Positions 10,701 to 25,700 of a DNA stretch of 64,000 bases are shown here, piece after piece. Source of the stretch: Malachius bipustulatus (lineage: Eukaryota; Arthropoda; Insecta; Coleoptera; Melyridae); NCBI GenBank assembly GCA_910589415.1, contig OU342632.1, positions 16,681,507-16,745,506 of the forward strand. Reading direction: 5' to 3'. Every line of letters begins with the position of its first letter. Position 1 is the first letter of the stretch. Below the pieces are notes generated by a model. That model was not told where the DNA came from, searched no databases, and was given only the letters and a program-made list of their open reading frames with translations. The position numbers were made by a program, and so were the translations under genes.

Positions 10701-13700
10701 AGTAGGTTACAAAGAAAAATACATCTCGGAGACTAAACCCGATAAATACGGAGTCTCTCGTACCGTTGAGTCCAGAAGCAAACAAACTTTCGGCAAAGAT
10801 GACTACGATAACGAGCCCAAAAGTTTTGATTCGCAAATAAGCGATTACAGATCATCTCCCGAAAATAAGATATTTGAAACTAGTCACAACAATAGCAGTA
10901 GATATAGAAATGAGACTCAAAAATTGTTTAAAGATAGAGAATATTACAGATCGAATCCAGAAATATATCATCGATTGGCTCAAGAAGACGCCAGAAAATA
11001 TGACGAATCTTACCACGATTCCCTTCGACGAGAGAAACAAGTGACCAAAACCTCGAAATACGTTGACGAGAAATACCTCATCGATCAGAGCGAGCGAAAA
11101 GATAAGTTTGGGGATTCCGGAATCGAGAACGACTTTAAACGTGATTCCTCTGAAAGGTACAGACCTTCAAGACCTCCGTTAAGAAGACAAGAATGTTACA
11201 ATGATAGCGAAGATGAAGGATTCGCGAGCTCTCTGCTGATTGCTAGCGAAAGGCAGCACACAGAGGAGAATATCAACCAGAGGAGACAAGAACGAGCCAG
11301 GGAGGAAGACCTGTATCGACATCTGGAGTCTATGGATTACAGAAGTGGAAGAATTAAACAAGAGTATGTACCAAGAGAAAGGAGTATTGATGATGGTTCT
11401 CATTTTGATCCCAGAATCGATAAGGAGTTTGAGAAGTCTACCCTCAGAAAGGTCGATAAGAAACCACCTAAGCCTGAAAAGAAAAGTGGACTAGAAAAGG
11501 TAAATATTACTATTTCTAGAAATTATAACATTTTCAAAAATAGTTGGCTCACATAATTATGGTATTAGAATATCGAAATTTATTACACAGATTATATAAA
11601 GTAATTTCATTAGCATTCAGTTATTCAGGACCTAAATGTAAATGTCACACTCATAAATCTCGCGTAAATGTACCTACCATTCGAATATTGGAACATGTCG
11701 ATCGATTCTCGATACACATCTTATTAAATTGAGATCACATTGAGAAATTGGGAATATTTTCGCAATGGGTGTGCGTGAATGTCGTCATCAACTGACCTTT
11801 CTGCCGTCAGAAGATATTCAAGCTGGTTAGCCAAGTTTACATTTAATATTTTCGTGCATCTTTTGCAACATTATATAAAAATAAAGCCTTATTCAAGAAG
11901 ATTTTTTACTAAAGCCCCTTTTCTTTATTAAATTACGAAATTATTTTTATCATCGAAAATCTCACCTCTCAAAGAAACGACAAAAGCTGTGTATGTCATT
12001 TGTTGTGAATAAAAAAATGTAGATCTTTGGTGAATATAAACCGAAAGTTTATCCTGAAAAAGTTTCTGGGACCCAAGCAGCATCTCTTGCGAAACTGACA
12101 TCCCTAAGTTTATCAAAAAACACTATCTGGCAAAGTTTCTTTGTTGAACATTATTTTGAGTACCTACTATATTTTTGGTAGTCTTAATTAACTAGAAAAA
12201 AATAAATAAAATATTTAACCACGCAATGGCTTTTTCGCTTACAACTTTTTTTATATATTTAAACGCCAAAGATGTTCAATGTAGACGTATTATTTTCTCA
12301 CTAATATTCTTGTAGAAGAGAGCGAAAGAGGCAGTCAGGCGTGCGATGCCGGTTAATATTAAGGTCAAACAGTTGAACAACAAAGCACCATACACTTGCT
12401 GCGTTTTATTGATGATTTATCTTAACCTCTGCACTACCTGTTGCAGATTTATGAGTCTATTCATTAATCGACATAGCGCACTTCCTTTACGGTACTATCC
12501 TCCTCTCTAATCTAAGCGCTAATGTCCTAACTGGTAGCGCGATCGTGTTCAATAATTGGGATTTTTAAGACCGATAATGATAGTTCCTGTAACATATTGT
12601 GAGAGCTAGGGGAATAAAGCTTGCAGACTTGACGTGAAAATTGCAAAGAAAAGTGAAAGAAAATGTTTGAATTCAGTTTCATTGTAATAGAAAACTGGCT
12701 CGTTTATCAACGAACACGACATTTCTAATACATTAGCTTAATTAGATATGCGCACAAGCACCATGGGTAGAATTTGAACCCATATACAGCAGCAATTACT
12801 ACTCCAGCAATTTTTAAAAACCTCATCCCATACTAAGCCGTATTTAATCAATGCTTCACTTGATAATAATTAGTTTCAGAATTAACTCTTCTGGTATTTT
12901 TTTGTTTATTAAAATAAATATTGATAAACATGAACCAAATGATTCTGGAGAGTTTTGGAAACAGTTTAGCTAAAAAAATAGAAATAATTCTTTCGACTAT
13001 TTTTATAGTATGAGCCAAAAAATCATTTTTATGAGCTGGTTGGAGCAAATAAAAATAGCAATAAAACAATTAATATTTTATGTTAACGACGATTATAATT
13101 TTAGGTAAAGCAGCTTTTCTCTCGAGATAGCAAAAAGAAGAAGGAAAAAGGATTGGTGAGTGAAGAAAACCTAAGAGCCCGATATACGGAATACAAAGGC
13201 AGCACAGATGAACTTGATTCCAAATACAAGAAAAAGAATGTTAGCGACTTAAGTTCGGTGAGTTTTATTCTTTATTTAATAATAATAATTATCCATTATA
13301 ATAAGTGAAGATTTCAAAAATATTCATGTAGGTAAATGAAGCGATTTTATTCTTCTACCCCTCTTCACTTGAAAAATTGGACAGGGCAAAAAATTAATTA
13401 AATTATTTTCTATTTCATCAATTTTAATGTATGTTACTTTTTAAAAATTGTCATTTTGTTTATTCAGTCACGATAAAAAAATATACCTAAAGCTAAAAAT
13501 ATCTATTATAAAATGTGTTAAAAAATAATTGAAATGAGTAAACATTTTTATATTTTTTTTATTTGAAAACAAAAAGTGTTCGGTACCCATATTTACTTTC
13601 AGTACCTATGGCATTATGATAATAGTACCTACCTACAGTTCGCACCATGTGAGAAAATTTTTAGTTCTCCATCTTTTTGGAAAAAAAATTTTCTCATAAG

Positions 13701-16700
13701 TTTGTGCTTTCCAAAAGATTCAATTTAAACATCCTAGATCCGTGGTGTGAATTTTAGTTCCATAGAAAATTACGTTTTTCTAAATTTCTAAATTATACAA
13801 AAAACATAACAATATTTCGAAAACTAAACGTGTTTTGCTGGAAATTTGGTAAATTCAAAATACTTTAGATATTCATCAAATGTAATGCCAGTAATAAGAA
13901 AATTGAAATTTTTTATACAGGTAAGTAGTGGCAAAAAGTGGTGACTTTTGAAATTTCGACTTTTTGTTCATTTTCCTCAGTGCAATTTTGAATTTTAGAT
14001 ATTTTAAACACTTGAACTTATAAGATAGTTTCTGAGTGTCGAATACGCTTTGCACCAAAAACAGAAAAATATGACAGCAGAAACACTATTAAATTCGAAA
14101 ATTTCCCTCATGGCATTATGGTCTATTACTCATGTTGATTTTTCCAATTATTATAATATACAATATTTACTAATATTGCTGTCAAACTATTTAAAATTCA
14201 AAATTGCACTGAGAAAAATGAGCAAAAAGTTGAAATTACAAACGTTACCACTTTTGTTGGCCACCTGTATAAAAAATTTGAATTTTCTCGTTACTGACAA
14301 TTAGGTATATTTTGTGAATGTCTTTAACAAGTGTCGTCCAAATTTACTGCAAAACACTTTTGGTTTTCGAATTATCAATTTTTTTTTTGAATTTTGGAAG
14401 TTTAGATAAACGCCATTTTCGCTGGAATTAATTCGCCATTGTGCCCAAATTTAATCTATTGAAAATCACAAACTTATGACAAAAAAATAAAAAAAATATG
14501 GAAAACAAAAAAACTTCCCATATTTTGCGATCTTTTTGGCGGGCACTGTATAGTTTGAACTTTAAAATTTAAGATAAACAGCTTTCTCCAATAATCTCCT
14601 ATCGATCAAATATAGGAAGATTTAATTAAAAAAAAATTAAGTTTATTTTAAAGTCAACTTTCTTGAAATAACATTTTTATACGCAAGTTTCCGGTCTCAT
14701 CTCTCGTTGAAGTCTCTTTCAGTCAAACCATCTAGCTCGAAACGTTTTACGTTCTTGATGTCTTATTTTCATGAAATTATGTAGTGTGAGTTAATCCTTT
14801 CGTGTTCAAGAACAACACATATATTTATTTTCCGTTTTTTTCCCTACTTAAAGCCGAAATAGGCCAGTTTTGTGAATATTTAATCACGTTTCCCACATAA
14901 CGCACGACATTGTTATGAACAGGTATAGGTTCTAAACATCGGCACTGTTCACCATAGAGGAATTCCACAGTTGCATGTGTGAGAGATATTTAGTAGATCT
15001 CATCGCAAGAGTCCTTGAAGATAATTGCTAATAATTATGACCATTTGTTGCTCTTAATGACAATATGGTGTATGGTTTGGTGGGAAAATGGATGCATTGC
15101 CGATGAGGACATAGGTATCTCCGCAGACATGACAATTTATCTCTCTATTGATAGATTGTCTTTGAACATAATTACGTCTGATGTATTTTTATCTACAATA
15201 CCTATATGTAGTAAGGAATAATCGATCTTCTTAAATCAAGCAGATGAACAAAGGTAATTTGTTTTAAACTTTTTCATAAAATCTTTATGAAAAAATGTTT
15301 TTAATCAAAATTTAATAATTCCAAGTAGGTAGGAAATGCATTGGAAATAAAAATAACTCCACTCCTCTGCACATGCAGGTGGGGGCGGGATAACTTACAT
15401 GTTTTAAATAGGCTCCCTTTTTTATTTCACGCGTGCAGATTCAGATTTTAAAACTATAAATACGTGCAAATATTTATACAGGGTTGCCCAACGAAAACGT
15501 ATTAGGTCTAATACGTAAAAACCCCGAAACGGGCTATTTTGTTATCGAGAGGGACATATTTTGGTGACAAATTTAACTACGCAAGCCCTTTGGCAGGGGT
15601 AGCTACCCCTTCGTTTATTATTATATGGAACAGATATCGAGTGATACGTCAATAGAAAGCTACTAGAATTCTCCTTCAGAAAAACCTTCAAAGTGAGATA
15701 TCATTGTGAAGAGAATTCATGTAGCTTTCAAATGATGTACCTATCACTCTATATCTATTCTCTTACCCTATGAGGATAAGCAAAAGGAGTAACCTGATAG
15801 GTCTATAAAGCTTTTTCTTTGCCTTGCATTGAAAAAAAGTCGCGAACAAAAGTAGCTTGGCTTTGAGAATTTGGCAACCGAATCACCACCAACACCTCAT
15901 CACCTCGCGGGGGGTGGAGGTGAGATAAAATTTTCAAATTAATTCAACCTTTTCACCAAACCTTAGGAATCTTTTTTATTAGCTTATTTTATTAGCACAA
16001 GAAAAAAGTTTCGGATAAAAGATGTTTATTATTCATCGAAGATCTCGATAAGCAGATCAAAAAAGAGGCTACAATTTGAAAATTTTGAATGAGGGGATGA
16101 TGAGTAGCAAGCGATTCCACTCTCAAAACTAAAGCAACTTTTGTCCGGGACATTTTTTCAATCAAGGCAAAGGAAAAAAATTACACCGTGGTACCGGGAC
16201 TTTTGTAACACCGTGTATATCTACCTAATTCACCAATGACGATGGTTGATAGTTTCTCCGGGTTTATTATTATATCGATTTTCTTCTGTATGGTTTTGTT
16301 AGTCTTAATAGGCACCTAACCTAGGTACGTACATTTGAATTTTCAGTGTTCTAATGCAATCGCGCTAAAAAGTACCGTGTATATCTCTGCCGTACCAAAG
16401 CCCTAAGCTCTATGAGTCCCTCGCTACGCTTGGGCCGATAACTTCATACTCGCTGAAATGGGCTTCGTTCCGCCCTTGACATACAATGCATGTACTATTC
16501 ATGAAAGTGCACAGGGTGATTGAAAAAAATTCTCGGAAATTACCTCAACAATAAAACATTCCCGAGACAGGTCGATTTTTGTTTGAAGAGGAACATCTTT
16601 TTACGTACAACTGATATGAGAATCCCTCACTCCCTCGCCCTCATTATCCACCCTTAAGAAGTCTTAAATAAATGTAGTGTACTCCTATGGCATAATATCC

Positions 16701-19700
16701 TCCTATGGCATATTTTTAAGGGTGGGTTGGCAGGAGACGAGAAGTTGAGTGATGCACCTGTCAGGTGTAACTGAAAAGATGTCACCTTCAAACATAAGTC
16801 GACCTGTTTCAGGAATTTTCGATTGGTTACTTAATTTTCGAAATATCCGCCCTGGTACCTTTACAAAAAATTATTTTCAAAAAAGCAGTTTCTTCAAAAT
16901 ACGACGTTTTTAAAATGAAAATTGGAATATATTTATGACCACAAAAAAAATCAGAACTTGTAAAAATCAATAAAATTTCGACATGTTTCTGATGACACTA
17001 AATTTATTCACAACTTTTATGTTTCATGAATGGGTAGGTAGAAACATACTCTAGGTATAAAAATAAGCCTGTAATAACCCGAGTAATAATATCCTGTTAT
17101 TCGTATGTAGTTGTCTTCGACAAAAAATCTCGCATCATGACCTACATATTGAGTATGTTTATTTTAGTTAGGCTACCTCTCGGTCAATAGAATTTCTATA
17201 AAAAGGCAGCACAAAAAATTTGGGTGGGTTCAAGTTGTCAATTGAACCTTGAGACAGCTGTTCAGGATTACACACTCATACAATCCTCGTCAAAAACTAC
17301 TTGACCTTAATAATTAAATTCGGAATGAGCTAATCATTTTATAAAGTCTTACCTTATAGTAACAACTTGAGAATTTTTAATGGCTTACAATTGAAGATGT
17401 ATTCATTCTCGCGTTACAAATTCGCGTTACTTAGCCGTAAAACTACTACATACAGTAAAATTGAAACCATCAGAATCGGTTCACTTATAATAATTTATAC
17501 GTAACCTGGTAGATTTCTGAATAATTAAATGCACTAAGTAATAATCTTGGAATCCTTAAAACTATAAAACGTTAAATTTATTAATATGATACTACTGAAG
17601 AGTGATTCGCTAAATCGTAAAGTGGTGGCTTTGGATAAGTATATCAGGAAATTTCTTTGGTGTTTGGCATTCCACTTACTATAAGCAAAGATTACATTTA
17701 TGGATCGGCTCCCATTTGTGCACCTGGATAATTATTATCGAATCGTAAAATCGCAGGTTTGTTGGAGGAACTTTAATCATTAAGTCTTGGCTATCCCAGG
17801 GAGATCTTCTGCTCCAAAATGTTCATATATCCAGTCACAGTATCCTGCATTCAATTTTTCATCAAAATTTCCAGACTCATCAACTCAAAGCAGAACACTT
17901 AAGTCAATCCAAACTTAATCGAACTCTACTTCTCTGCAAAGCTCAAATTTAACCTCACCTGACCTGATTTAATTCTACTCATCTATGTTATGAATGCTGC
18001 TCTACAATGAACTTTTTGCTGACCTTGAATCAATGCAAAAACAATTATTGTTTAACAATTCCAAAACAACTATAAATCTCTGTAGTATTCTGTTTTCTAA
18101 ACGATTTGAGTATGTGCACTTTACATTCATGCCTCGAACTTATGCGACGTCTCTAGAACGCTCAGGAAGTATCTAGTGTTACTTAGGCATCATCCCAGGA
18201 TTCTGACACTTTCACAGGCGCAAGCTTGAGACGAGAAATTACGGTTTTTCGCGAAATGGATACATACAACGCCTAAAAATTAATTCTTTTTATTTAAGAC
18301 TCAAAATAAAATTTTCATAAATTTGCACATAAATAACGAACGTCTCTAGTATCTACTCCTAATAAATCTATGGTTTTTACATGATACATACACAGCTTTT
18401 GGTTATGAGGGTTTATGAGGATGAGTGAACTTGCCGTGTGTGTAAAAAAGGAACCAATTTTACGAATTTGGTGGTGGTGTAATGAGAATTGATCTGGGAA
18501 TTGCCCCCCATCATTGGTCACAGACTTTTGTAAAATATAGAATATCCTTTAAATTTAACATCGCGATCGCGATACCAGGGTAAGTCACACTATCTGCACT
18601 TTCTGCTCAATTTCTGCTCCAATAAACAAATCACATATCCTCAGGCGGTAACTTTGACAAATTACAAATTAATTACATTATTTTCTCTATTGTTTTCTCT
18701 ATTCATCAAACTTCAAAATATAACTCTGGGGTTATATTTTGAATTTTCTGACAGCTGATTGGTCTAATGATCAAACCCTACGAACGCTACGAAATTTAAA
18801 CCAATGACGTGTTTCAAAATATAATCCCAGGGGTTATATTTATTGATGAATACGGGCCTATGTAAACTATTTTTTTTCTTTTTCGGTTTTTCTTATCTTT
18901 CTTTTTTCTCTTTTTTTTCTTTTTTCTCCTTTCTTTTTCTTTTCTTTTCTATTTTTTATTTTTTTTTGTTCTTTTCTTACACTATCTTTTGTTGATAGGC
19001 ATATTTTTTTCTTTTCATCACTTTTTTTTCATTTAGGTATTCTTTTTCTCCTGTTGATTATTATTACTTATCTACTTTTTTATGTCTAATGAAGGTTTTC
19101 ATACACTTGCGTCCAAGGACCGTTCAGGACATAATTTTACGAATTTGTTCTAAATACTGTATTCTAGAAACTTCCTCAAGACGCTAGGGAACGAGTCTAC
19201 TGTGGCAGTGGAAAAATTAATCGTGATATGACGATAATAAAACTTTTGATAAGAAGGGATTGGGTAAAAGTAAAGTCAATAAATACTTAGTCTTTCAAAA
19301 AGTCTGAAGAAGATTCCACTAAAACTAGTCTTCCTATTGCGGACTCGCAAGGACTTAATCCTTTCTCCAGTTCATCCCATATCGCAAAAATACGCTCATC
19401 CTTACATCCTGGAGAACCCAAGCCTATAATAAAAAATGGTTTTCAGTGAAAATGTCTTCTATTAAAACGCCAATTAGTTCAATCGAGTAGAAAACAATTT
19501 TTTTCAACGGTTATCTCTCGATGGCTCGAAATATTCCTTCAATGAGGCGGTTATTATGCTTCTTGTTGAAAATTTCACCGTGTATGGAAAACCTTCAATA
19601 CAAAACTCATGAACATTGCACCTGCTCGATGAGCATCTCGAATCTACAGCATACAAATTTCAAATCTTTACTAAATCTTTTAACTTTACGAAATTCCTAA

Positions 19701-22700
19701 TGATACCTAAAACACTGATAAGCACTCCACTACCATGCACGCCATATGGCCAAGAGAGTAGTCAAGTCGCTGAATCCCCACGTCCTTGTCTCGCGTATTT
19801 ACGAGCAATGTCTATAAGATGTTCCGGCCTCATTTGCATCCAATTAAGGCCGAAGTCCATGGACAAACCGCGCGGTGGCGCTTGTGACAGTTCCTCGAGG
19901 AGGTCCTCGTTGTTCGCTTGTTCAGTACATTCGTTTATTTTCGTGTCCAGGATTCATGGTAGTTTGACCTTTAGATTAGTGAAAGTACCATGAACTTTAT
20001 TGCATGCGGGCGAGTAAAGAAGAAAATTTATTAATACCTTCAAGATATATTTTTTTTATTTTGCCCTTTATTTTCATTGTTATTTTATGGTAACTTATAA
20101 TAGCCCTAATTATTTCTTGCATCTGAAGTTTTTCTAATTAATATCCTTGAGAAGCCTATAGGTTTAGATCCTGAAATATTATCTACGTTTAATAAGGTAC
20201 CTAGCGGTGGTATTCGTAAATGTCTAGGTATACAGCAAGCTGCCTAAATTAAGTTTCAAGAGTATAGTGCATCGATGTTCATAAGTACATCCAGTTAATA
20301 AGCTAAAGAATTAAGGTCATTATAAAATAAACGTTGATTGCTAATCGTCTTTTTATTATTTACCTCAAAGTAGCTACTCGAAATTTTGATTTAAAGCTTT
20401 ATTGGTCTTCAATGTTAATCAATCCAATTTTACAATATTTGACAAGGAAGGATGGTCAGACAGTTGCTAGGTCTACAATCCGAACCACCAGTCTGTCCGT
20501 GACTCCATGCAGATCCTTATATGGCAAGACTCAAAGGCCGCTACATTCGTCCTGGCACTGATGTAATTCCGCGACACGAACACGAGACGTCATGAGCTCC
20601 ACATCAGCTGGTAGAGCACATTCTCACAGACACAGACAGACGCTCACTTTCACTCTCAGATTTAGGTAGGTAAGACCAATCACGACAGGAACTCGGCATG
20701 TCCACTCATATGGTTCTCAATCGATTATCTTCTTTGCTGATTATAGCAACTAATTCTGAAGATGCGCTTTCTTCGTTTTCAGGTCTTAGACGTGCATACT
20801 TTCAAATTTATGATCATAGGAGTTATGTTGCGTGATAAGCAAGTGGACATTCTATAATCGTAAATTTGCAAACAACCCATCAAAATGATTATTTGAATGA
20901 CTAGCAGTTTAATAGATTTTGTTTTCTACTCACTTACTTCATTATTTGTGATTGTAATCTAAACATATCTATCTAGACATTCAGTTATTAATGTTGAAAT
21001 TAGTTGTAATCTTGCAATATTCTACGAAATTTATTCTACGAAATGTCAAAACAGTATACAGTATTTTTACAACCATAGGTATACCTCTGAGTGTTCAAAA
21101 ATGAATGTTCAAAAAATTCTGTAATGTGTAATCTAAATGTTGACAGAAGTTTTGAATTTTTCGTTCATAGGTATCATTTCTAATAAGTTTTGTATGATTT
21201 TATTTCTTCAACCCATCCATCTGATTTGAAAGATATTCAGGAAGAAAGTAAGGGTCAAGAAGATAATTGCCAAAATCTACAGCAATGCTGTTCAAGAAAC
21301 GAACAGACGAAAAGTATCAGTGCTTGATATTTCTTTAAGAAATATGTAACAAGGATTTTTTAAGCCTTACACGAATGATTTCAAAAATATACAGGGTGTC
21401 GCTAAACGCTCTACCACAGATTCCCGAAAAAAAAATATGACGATTTCACCGAAATTATCTATGTCCAAAAAGGGACTCTTCAAGATTCAGCCCTTAAAAG
21501 AGGGTAAACCAAATACACGTTTTCCAGAGTAAGTCAAAAATTGAATAACTGATCAATTTCAAAATATCATCGCGTATCTACTATTGTTAGACACAATAAA
21601 CTGGCATAATTTTAGAAACATTGGCATACAGGATGTTTCTGTTTTTAATATCATTTATCACTTTTTATGCTAGAGCTAGAACTGTCTTACCCGCACACCA
21701 CTGATTGATTCTGTATTTTTTATTCAAAGGCTAACTTCAATTCAAACTAAACTTTGTGCTCACCTATAAAAATTTAGTATCTTGCATCGTTTTCCCGTAG
21801 TTAATTTTATATAATTTATGTAATTTATAATGAACCTACACTACTGAAAACGTATTTATGTGAAAATCTGTTTTCTAATTTAAATAATAATTTCAACAAC
21901 TTAGTTCTACGACAGATTCCTTGGCTAAGAATATGCCAATTTTACTGAAATTATTTATGTCTAAAATAGCCCCCCTTTTCAAGATACAGCCCTTTAAACA
22001 GGGTCGACTGAATTCACATTTTCCAAAATAAGTAAAAAATGAATTAAATGAAAAACTGTAGTTTTACCGCCTACTAGGTATAAGTAGTATTCTCAAGGCC
22101 AATAAATGTGAAAAACATCTTTTCTGTGAAATAAAAATTATTATTTCAATAAAAATGAGATTTTAACAAATACGTTTTCATGGTGTGTAAGTCCATCATT
22201 AAAAATTAATTATGGAAAAACCATGCAAGGTACTGAACTTTAATAAGAGGGAAAAAAGTTTACTAATACTCAAGCCTTTAGATAAAAAATACAGAATCAA
22301 TCAGTGGCGTGAGGGTATAAAAGTTCTGGGGTAAAAATTAGACGCGACATCAATGCAACACCAGGAACCTGGTGTATCAAAGTTTGTAAAACCACAGAAT
22401 AGATACAATCAGAAGCTAAACTCGCCGGCGGCGCCTTTGATCTTTTAGATACAAGCCACACCTCTAGCGGCCATTGTTTCAGAATAGAAACGCAGGCCCG
22501 CCACCAGCCCGCCACAGAATAGGTACAATTCTATTCTGTGGGCCCGCATTCAAAACTAATGAAAGCTCATCTCAAATCATGGCGGATGTCTATGCACCGA
22601 GTAGAGGCGCGAACTCGGTATTTTTATTGAAGTTTATATTCTGATTGTACCTATTCTGTGGTAAAACTATGTCAGCTTATTTTTCTTAACAATAACAATA

Positions 22701-25700
22701 ATGGTGTAGACGCTGAAATTTTGAAGTTTTTTGACAGAAATTTTGGTTAAATCGTCATATTTTTTACTCGCGGGAATTCGTGGTAGAACGTTCATGGAAC
22801 GTATATTTTAGCGAAACCCTGTATAATTTTTTTTTAAATCAGACAAATTTAAAATAAATAATAAATGAAATAAGGAAAAATAAAGAAAAATAAAGGGAAA
22901 TAAAGAATAAAGTCATATTCTTAGAAAATCATATAGGTAAGATTATACCTACGCTATACCTACAACCTTTTTCTATATTCCTACCAAATCCAACAACAAA
23001 ATTCCACAGTTGTTTATGTTCAAGGCAACAATTATTATTGGCTGTTAGTGTTATTTATGAAACCATTTTATACAGAGTGATTCACTAAGATTTTTCAGTA
23101 GAATCTCTCAAAAGAAAAAGAGGCGTAACTGCAACATGATTTCTCAAAATTGACATTAGTCATTCACAATAATTTAGTCATAAAGAGCCGTATTAATACT
23201 ATTGCGTTTTTGAGCTTCAAGTCAAATTTTTGACTAAATTGATACAATAAAATTCAAACAAAATTAACAACAAAATATGATATAATACAAAAACAATATT
23301 TTTATAATTTACACTCTCTCAAAAAGTTGTAGTGCATGGCAAGCAATTTGGCATTTACGGATTTATCTATACTGGGCGTTTGATAACTGTGAACCAATAA
23401 TGAAAACTTAAAGTTCCAGTAAGTCAATAATTTTAAATAATGCAACTGTACCTGTATATATTATTGCATTTTCGAATTTTCTGTAAAATTTTACGTCATA
23501 AACAGCCAACATCTTTAATTTCTAAACCGTATTATTGGTTTTAAACTAAATTTTTGTCTTTAGAAATGGTAAGAGATACGAAGTCGGATAATATAGAAAT
23601 AAGTTGCGAAAATTTATATCCACTAAGAATCTGAAAAAAAATAGAATATTTTTAGTTGGTGCTCAAATATCCTGAAAAAAGTTAAAAATCGAGATATTCT
23701 TAATAAATATAAAATATGTCTGAATTATTATTAATATTAATGATAACTGACTTAATATTACAGTTTTTTTCTTTTGGTTTTCGTCTTTTGTCAATTTCTT
23801 TTCCTAATTTTGTCAAATGCTTTTCCAATATTTATGATTGCACGTAAATAGGAAAAGCAATTGACATAAAGTGAAACTGATTTGACATAAAAGGAAATTA
23901 ATTGATAAATCAATGACTATAATCATTAATAGATAGAAAAATAAGAAACTCATTTGACAAATAAGGAAAAGCAATGGACAAAAGAGGAAAACCAAAAGCA
24001 AAAGACTAATAACATAAATGCAAATTTTCTCTCAGTTAACTTTTTTTATCACATTTTTATCTCTTATCACCATTTCCGAGATCCCAGTGTTGACCATCGA
24101 AATGTTAACCAGCCTGTATACCTACCTAATTGGTTATCAATCAAAATTTTGTTGATTATTTGTTACAGAAGAGGTCCAAGCCTTTCGTCATCCGCCAAAA
24201 TCTATCATCTATTAAAAATAATATGACAGATGAAAAGAAAGAACTCCTTTCACTCATTGCTCCCCCTAAACTTACTTTCTCTTGTACTCATGATTTATAC
24301 TACTTATTATAGTTACCATATTACTTATATGAAAAAAATGATAAGATCAATTAAATTCTGACGACATATTATTATTAGCAATGAAGATGTAAGTCTCTAA
24401 ACTTTCCCCATCGCGTCCAATCGAACCTCCTATCTGTCTCTTTAATATAGCAGCCAAAATCGCAATTTATTCGACTGAAATTGGTACACACTGTAACCAT
24501 TATTATACGTACGTATGTAATGATATTGGTTTCTAATCATGTTAAATTTGACATGTTTCAAAATAATGATTGAAGAGTTATTAGAAATCTAATGTAAATA
24601 GAGAGGGATCTTGAATAACAAAATTACCTGTTGATCGTTTCAAGATAAACATCATTGTTGTCGATCTCTATGAGAAAGTTATTTCTTTATTGAGAATTAC
24701 TTTTGGGTGTTGATGAGATATAATTTGATGTTGCCTGTGTAGTATTCATAAAGGAATGCAGAAACTATAAAATGTATATACCTACTAATTTTGAACAATA
24801 CTTATTAAAGAAAACTGTCCAATATAATTAGAATAATCTTATTTGGTGGTAAGTGGCATAAGTAGTGTCTTGAGTCAAAGTATTGGGTTCGATTATGGTC
24901 AGAGGATGTCATGCTAAATTTGGAAAATTGGTCCAGCAGAAGAGCACCTGCATAGGCTGGTAGTTAGATTATCCTTCCCCTTAAAATAATAAAAAAAAAC
25001 GTTTTTGGGCGTGTAAACGAAGACCACAGTAAAATAAATAATTGCAACACAGGGAGTTGACATTAGTGCTTAAATATATTGATCATGTTTATTGAATTTA
25101 TTTCGTAATTTTTTTGTCCTTCTTTTTTTTTGATGTATTTTGATGTTATGAATATTTGAGAAATTTTGGGACCTAGTAGACTCTAATGTAATTGAATTGC
25201 CACTGAACGAATTAAAAAACTTTAGCACAGTATGTGAAGTGAAACTGGAGACATGGAAGATACCTATCGTTTCGTCTTTATTATTGACTCATCAGCATGT
25301 CACATCAGTCAGGCACAAACTGCACATACTTGGCGAAGATTGGAACTAATATTTAGTCTTAACTGGTGTTCGATGGTTGTAGTGGCATGTAAATTTAATG
25401 ATTAATTGGTAGCCAGAGAAATATTGTTATTTCTTGAGATACCGCGCCATACCTTGGCACTCAAAATTTTTTTTCGAAACATTTGAGGAATTGTGTTGCA
25501 GCTGTTTATATTTTGATTTTTAACTTCATCATGATGATCGACGTTTTTACTGTTGAATCTTGCAATGTTACCATAAAAAGTATATGATCGGGGGTAATAC
25601 CATTATGGCTCAGCTTTAGCCGAATATTTTTGACGGATGTTCTCGAGTACTTCACGAGAGCGTAACTCGAGTGATTTTTTCATCAGATCGAGTTAAATTG

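Noticed and set aside
11500..11556. Read-through of the long exon to a stop at 11556
   Set aside because: A good donor (gtaaat) at 11500 and the in-phase exon at 13105 explain the end better; the read-through residues look like intron.
16405..16490. GC-richer 'ccctcgctacgcttgggc' palindrome-like stretch
   Set aside because: Short and without defined ends; too little to call an element.
20598..20640. tRNA-like 'cagctggtagagca'
   Set aside because: No box B or acceptor-stem pairing downstream.
24845..24905. Box-B-like 'gggttcgattatgg'
   Set aside because: No credible box A or cloverleaf around it.
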